A stretch of DNA of 33,067 bases from DAOVQB01 sp023128935. GTDB lineage: Bacteria; Eisenbacteria; RBG-16-71-46; CAIMUX01; WJJG01. Below, piece by piece: positions 30,647 through 33,067 of this stretch. Where the stretch lies: the NCBI GenBank assembly GCA_030628905.1, contig DAOVQB010000026.1, positions 1 through 33,067 on the forward strand. The letters are read 5' to 3'. The notes below the pieces were generated by a model. The model worked only from the letters and a program-made list of their open reading frames with translations, was not told the origin of the DNA and did not search any database. The position numbers were made by a program, and so were the translations under genes. Each line of letters opens with the position of its first letter. Positions within the stretch are counted from its first letter, which is position 1.

Positions 30647-32386
30647 TCAACTGTTCTCTGCGCGCCCGGACGCATTCACCCCTGCCGCGGTGTCTGTGCC
30701 GGATCCGGCGTCTGAGCCGGATGCAGGCCACCGGCTGGGCGCTCCACCAAGCGGGCTCCATTGCTTGAGCATCTGGGCCGCCAGCGGTGTGATCGATGCC
30801 CCCCAGGGCTCCTTTGCGAGGGCCGGATCCTGTGGCGGTGCGCCTATGTGGGTTACTGCGATCTCCCATCCCTCTTCCGGGAGCAACCCGGGAGGCCGCT
30901 CCATGGACCCGCGGCGCTGATCGCTGTCCTGCGGGAGATGATCTGGTTCCGCTTCCAGTGCGCCCCGTGCTCGAACCTCTAGCCAGACTCGCTCGTGCCG
31001 GAGCATGAATGAGAGCAGCGTTCCCAGAGACATAATCACGATTCCGGCCCAGATCCATCCCGACCCAGGATGCGTGGCGAGTTCCAAACCCGTCTGCATG
31101 TGTGGTTCGAAGTTGGCGAATCGAAGAGGCAGATCAAGGCCATCGCCCACGCGCATATCCGGATGAAAGAGGAAGTACCATGTCTGCCCGATGAGGTTGT
31201 CGCCTTCGAAGAACGCGATCCGAGCCGCCGGGTTTTGAGGTTCATCAGACCCCAGGTAGGCTCCTCCCGGTCCCACCCGGAAATCAATCAGGAAGGTGTC
31301 GATCGCGATCGCGTAGGGCGTGCCCGGTAGGGCCGTCTGTTCGCCCGGCAGGAGCCGGAGTGTGATCGGGTTTGCGAAAGGCCCGGATATCTCCGTGTGG
31401 ATCATGTGCCGCGGCTGGCTGCCCTGCTTAACCTGCATCCCCTCGCCGTTGCGGTGCAGTCGTTGCGCGGACTGGATCGGTACGGTGGGTGCATCGAAGA
31501 CGAGGTTCAGCGAGCATACCTGCCGCGGGTCGCGCCGGTAGGAGCTCTGATAGATGCTGTGGCCTTGGTACCGCAGCGGCTTGTTGACCTCGATGTCCAT
31601 CTCGCGGACCAGTGTCGTGTCCCGCATGAGCCGGACGGAGGAGATATAGTCGGCAATCCTCCCCTCGGGCGTGGTCTCGATGCGGAAGTCCAGGAGTTCC
31701 AGGCGGGCCACCATGCCCGGGATGTCAAATGTGTCCCCGGGGCTCATCCAGACCATGCGCGAGAAACCCGTCGAGGCGATCCAGAGCCCGCCAACCACAA
31801 GCAGCAGGAATCCCAGATGCGTGAGTACCGCTCCCAGCCTGGCGATTCCGAATCTGGAGGCCGCCATCCTGAAGCCGGAGTCCTGCGGCTCATGCCGGAC
31901 GGTGAAGAGCCGGCGCCTGAAGAAATGAAGCATCTCCTGCGCGCCCGGAGGCTCTCGGCTTGTCCAGACCAGGGTGGCCGGGCCGGGGCGGGCGGCTGCC
32001 GATGGTTGGGGCGGCATCAGCGCCCGGCGCCAACTGCCGCGCCAGCGCCTGATCACACAGGCGAGCAGGCTCATTGAAAGCAGGGCCAGCAGTGCGCGGA
32101 ACAGGAAGCACCGGAAGGGGTGCATGGGGACTAAATGGATCAGCAGCCAGATCCATGGGTCGTTTTGCCGATCTTCGAAGCGGAGTCGAGCCATCTCCCC
32201 GCGGAATGGAATCTGGTCGACGATCACAATCCCCAGGATGCTGGCAATGGCCAGGGTGATGATAACGATGATGGCAAAACGCGGGTCGGAGAGCAGCGCA
32301 TAGAGATCGCTGATTGGGTTGTGAGAAGTTCGCTGGCGGGTCTCCGCCCCTGCCCGTTCCTTTTGATCACGCATCTTTGGCAGCAT
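30647..32386 (-). CDS. resB: Cytochrome c biogenesis protein ResB (Ccs1)
   Basis: This 579-residue membrane protein is the partner of CcsA in the System II cytochrome c synthetase. The N-terminal part has membrane helices at about 37-57 (FAIIVIITLAIASILGIVIV), about 90-112 and about 185-205 (LGAVLTHLGFLLLVVGGLWI). A large outer-side domain follows, including the ResB signature REMDIEVNKPLRYQGHSIYQ and SSY. A last helix lies at about 445-465 (GWIWAGIVIMSLGTLLSFML). About 110 residues after it form a hydrophilic, Pro/Gly/Ser-rich tail (from RARGALEAEPDH to the end) that is longer than usual and probably disordered. ATG 32386 follows GGAG. It is first in the resB-ccsA operon. Confidence 0.9.
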   Translation of the reverse strand: MLPKMRDQKERAGAETRQRTSHNPISDLYALLSDPRFAIIVIITLAIASILGIVIVDQIPFRGEMARLRFEDRQNDPWIWLLIHLVPMHPFRCFLFRALLALLSMSLLACVIRRWRGSWRRALMPPQPSAAARPGPATLVWTSREPPGAQEMLHFFRRRLFTVRHEPQDSGFRMAASRFGIARLGAVLTHLGFLLLVVGGLWIASTGFSRMVWMSPGDTFDIPGMVARLELLDFRIETTPEGRIADYISSVRLMRDTTLVREMDIEVNKPLRYQGHSIYQSSYRRDPRQVCSLNLVFDAPTVPIQSAQRLHRNGEGMQVKQGSQPRHMIHTEISGPFANPITLRLLPGEQTALPGTPYAIAIDTFLIDFRVGPGGAYLGSDEPQNPAARIAFFEGDNLIGQTWYFLFHPDMRVGDGLDLPLRFANFEPHMQTGLELATHPGSGWIWAGIVIMSLGTLLSFMLRHERVWLEVRARGALEAEPDHLPQDSDQRRGSMERPPGLLPEEGWEIAVTHIGAPPQDPALAKEPWGASITPLAAQMLKQWSPLGGAPSRWPASGSDAGSGTDTAAGVNASGRAENS

Positions 32387-32454
32387 CTGTCGCTCCGGGC
32401 TGCGCCTGCTCTGGGCACTCCGAACTTGAGGCCCCCACGAGGCGGTTGCCTGCG

Positions 32455-33067
32455 TTACAGCTCCAACTCAAACCCCAGCCCTACCATCTCTACATTGTAG
32501 AAGAGTGGCGGCAAGGCGCCATGGACGAATTTCACGAGGACCGCGGTGCGCGTATCTTCCTCGAGGTGCCAGCGCCAGGACAGTTCCCAGAGCGCTTCCC
32601 ACTCCTCACTGTTCAAGTCATAGAAGAATCGGTAGCGTGCCGCCAGATCCAATGGTCGCAGGATTGGTGCAACGGCAGCCAGATCGCCGTCGACGCGGTG
32701 GCGGTCGTCCGCCTCAGGTCCCTCGTCTCTTACCCGGTGGACGAATGTGTAGCCCAGGCCTACGGTAGGGGGCAGGAAACCGCGCGGCATGTCAATCACA
32801 TCGTGCCAGAGGAGCAGCGGCCAGTCCAGAAACGGAACCGAGAAGGTCAACCGGGGGCCAGCAGTGTAGTCCACGGTGTGGAAGTTGCGGTCGCTCTCGA
32901 ATCCGATCGGCAGGAGCTGGAAACCCAGCCCATGCGCATGATGCCTGCCGCCCGAAGGCGCGGGCACCGTGTAGGTCTTGAGCCAGGAGGTCGAGAGCGC
33001 CATATCCACGGCATTGAGTGCATGCCAACTGTCCTTGTGCACTGAGAGCATGCCGTTGGCTTCCAGC
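32455..33067 (-). CDS. C-terminal part of an outer-membrane-like protein of unknown function
   Basis: A frame enters from the right edge on the minus strand and ends at TAA 32455-32457, giving over 200 residues with no stop. It is rich in aromatic residues and alternating hydrophobic strands (PPTVGLGYTFVHRV, LAARYRFFYDLNSEEWEALW, NVEMVGLGFELEL), as in an outer-membrane beta-barrel. The N-terminus and any signal peptide lie outside the window. It lies 68 bases upstream of resB in the same direction and may share its transcript. I do not recognise the family. Confidence 0.65.
   Translation of the reverse strand, partial: LEANGMLSVHKDSWHALNAVDMALSTSWLKTYTVPAPSGGRHHAHGLGFQLLPIGFESDRNFHTVDYTAGPRLTFSVPFLDWPLLLWHDVIDMPRGFLPPTVGLGYTFVHRVRDEGPEADDRHRVDGDLAAVAPILRPLDLAARYRFFYDLNSEEWEALWELSWRWHLEEDTRTAVLVKFVHGALPPLFYNVEMVGLGFELEL

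Noticed and set aside
31397..32077. A 226-residue open frame antisense to resB
   Set aside because: It opposes clear ResB sequence, and its composition follows the mirrored codons.

Overview
The window is a bacterial chromosome segment of fairly high GC content, dense with housekeeping genes. I see no tRNA, rRNA, prophage, insertion sequence or CRISPR array. Several features suggest an uncultivated, environmental, Gram-negative-type (two-membrane) bacterium of the FCB group, and Candidatus Eisenbacteria-like is my best guess. These are secreted proteins with a FlgD/T9SS-like C-terminal Ig domain, cysteine-rich secreted proteins, System II cytochrome c maturation (ResB plus CcsA), outer-membrane beta-barrels, and SelB. 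The phylum assignment is inference from gene content, not a placement.

Layout. 1-2.9 kb: the tail of an unknown gene, a bifunctional formimidoyltransferase-cyclodeaminase and a SAM methyltransferase. 3.3-5.7 kb (minus): a large secreted phospholipase D-fold protein. 6.1-11.2 kb: tsaD, two response regulators (one with a variant GGDEF domain) and priA. 11.4-12.7 kb: a TPR lipoprotein. 13.1-21.6 kb: the conserved translation/termination block rho-rpmE-prfA-(outer membrane protein)-prmC-murA-selB. RF1 and its methyltransferase PrmC are separated here by a frameshifted outer-membrane gene and a dispersed repeat. 21.7-24.4 kb (minus): an NFACT/RqcH-family protein and a WbpD-like acetyltransferase. 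24.6-28.6 kb: a rhomboid protease, a long-form GMP synthetase and a tetraheme cytochrome c. 28.7-33.1 kb (minus): a cysteine-rich secreted protein, CcsA, ResB and the end of an outer-membrane-like protein. The cytochrome c and the CcsA/ResB haem ligation system that would mature such proteins lie within 4 kb of each other.

The most unusual property is short tandem repeat arrays (unit 23-42 bp, about 2-4 copies, a different unit at each site) scattered between and inside genes. Arrays inside genes have units divisible by three and sit in-frame in otherwise conserved enzymes: GuaA twice (42 bp and 27 bp) and the NFACT protein (33 bp). PrmC also carries two lineage-specific insertions. A second repeat class is a short dispersed motif with core TTCTCACCA, lying just after stop codons or in gene borders, often next to an array or hairpin. 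A third is a 41-bp element present twice, about 14 kb apart.

Regulatory signals worth reading are a near-consensus promoter with a GNRA-capped hairpin ahead of rho, a structured leader that can pair with the rpmE Shine-Dalgarno, a strong rho-independent terminator after rpmE, and a 16-bp perfect hairpin between the convergent selB and NFACT genes. All structures, alignments and family calls were made by eye; no searches or folding programs were run.
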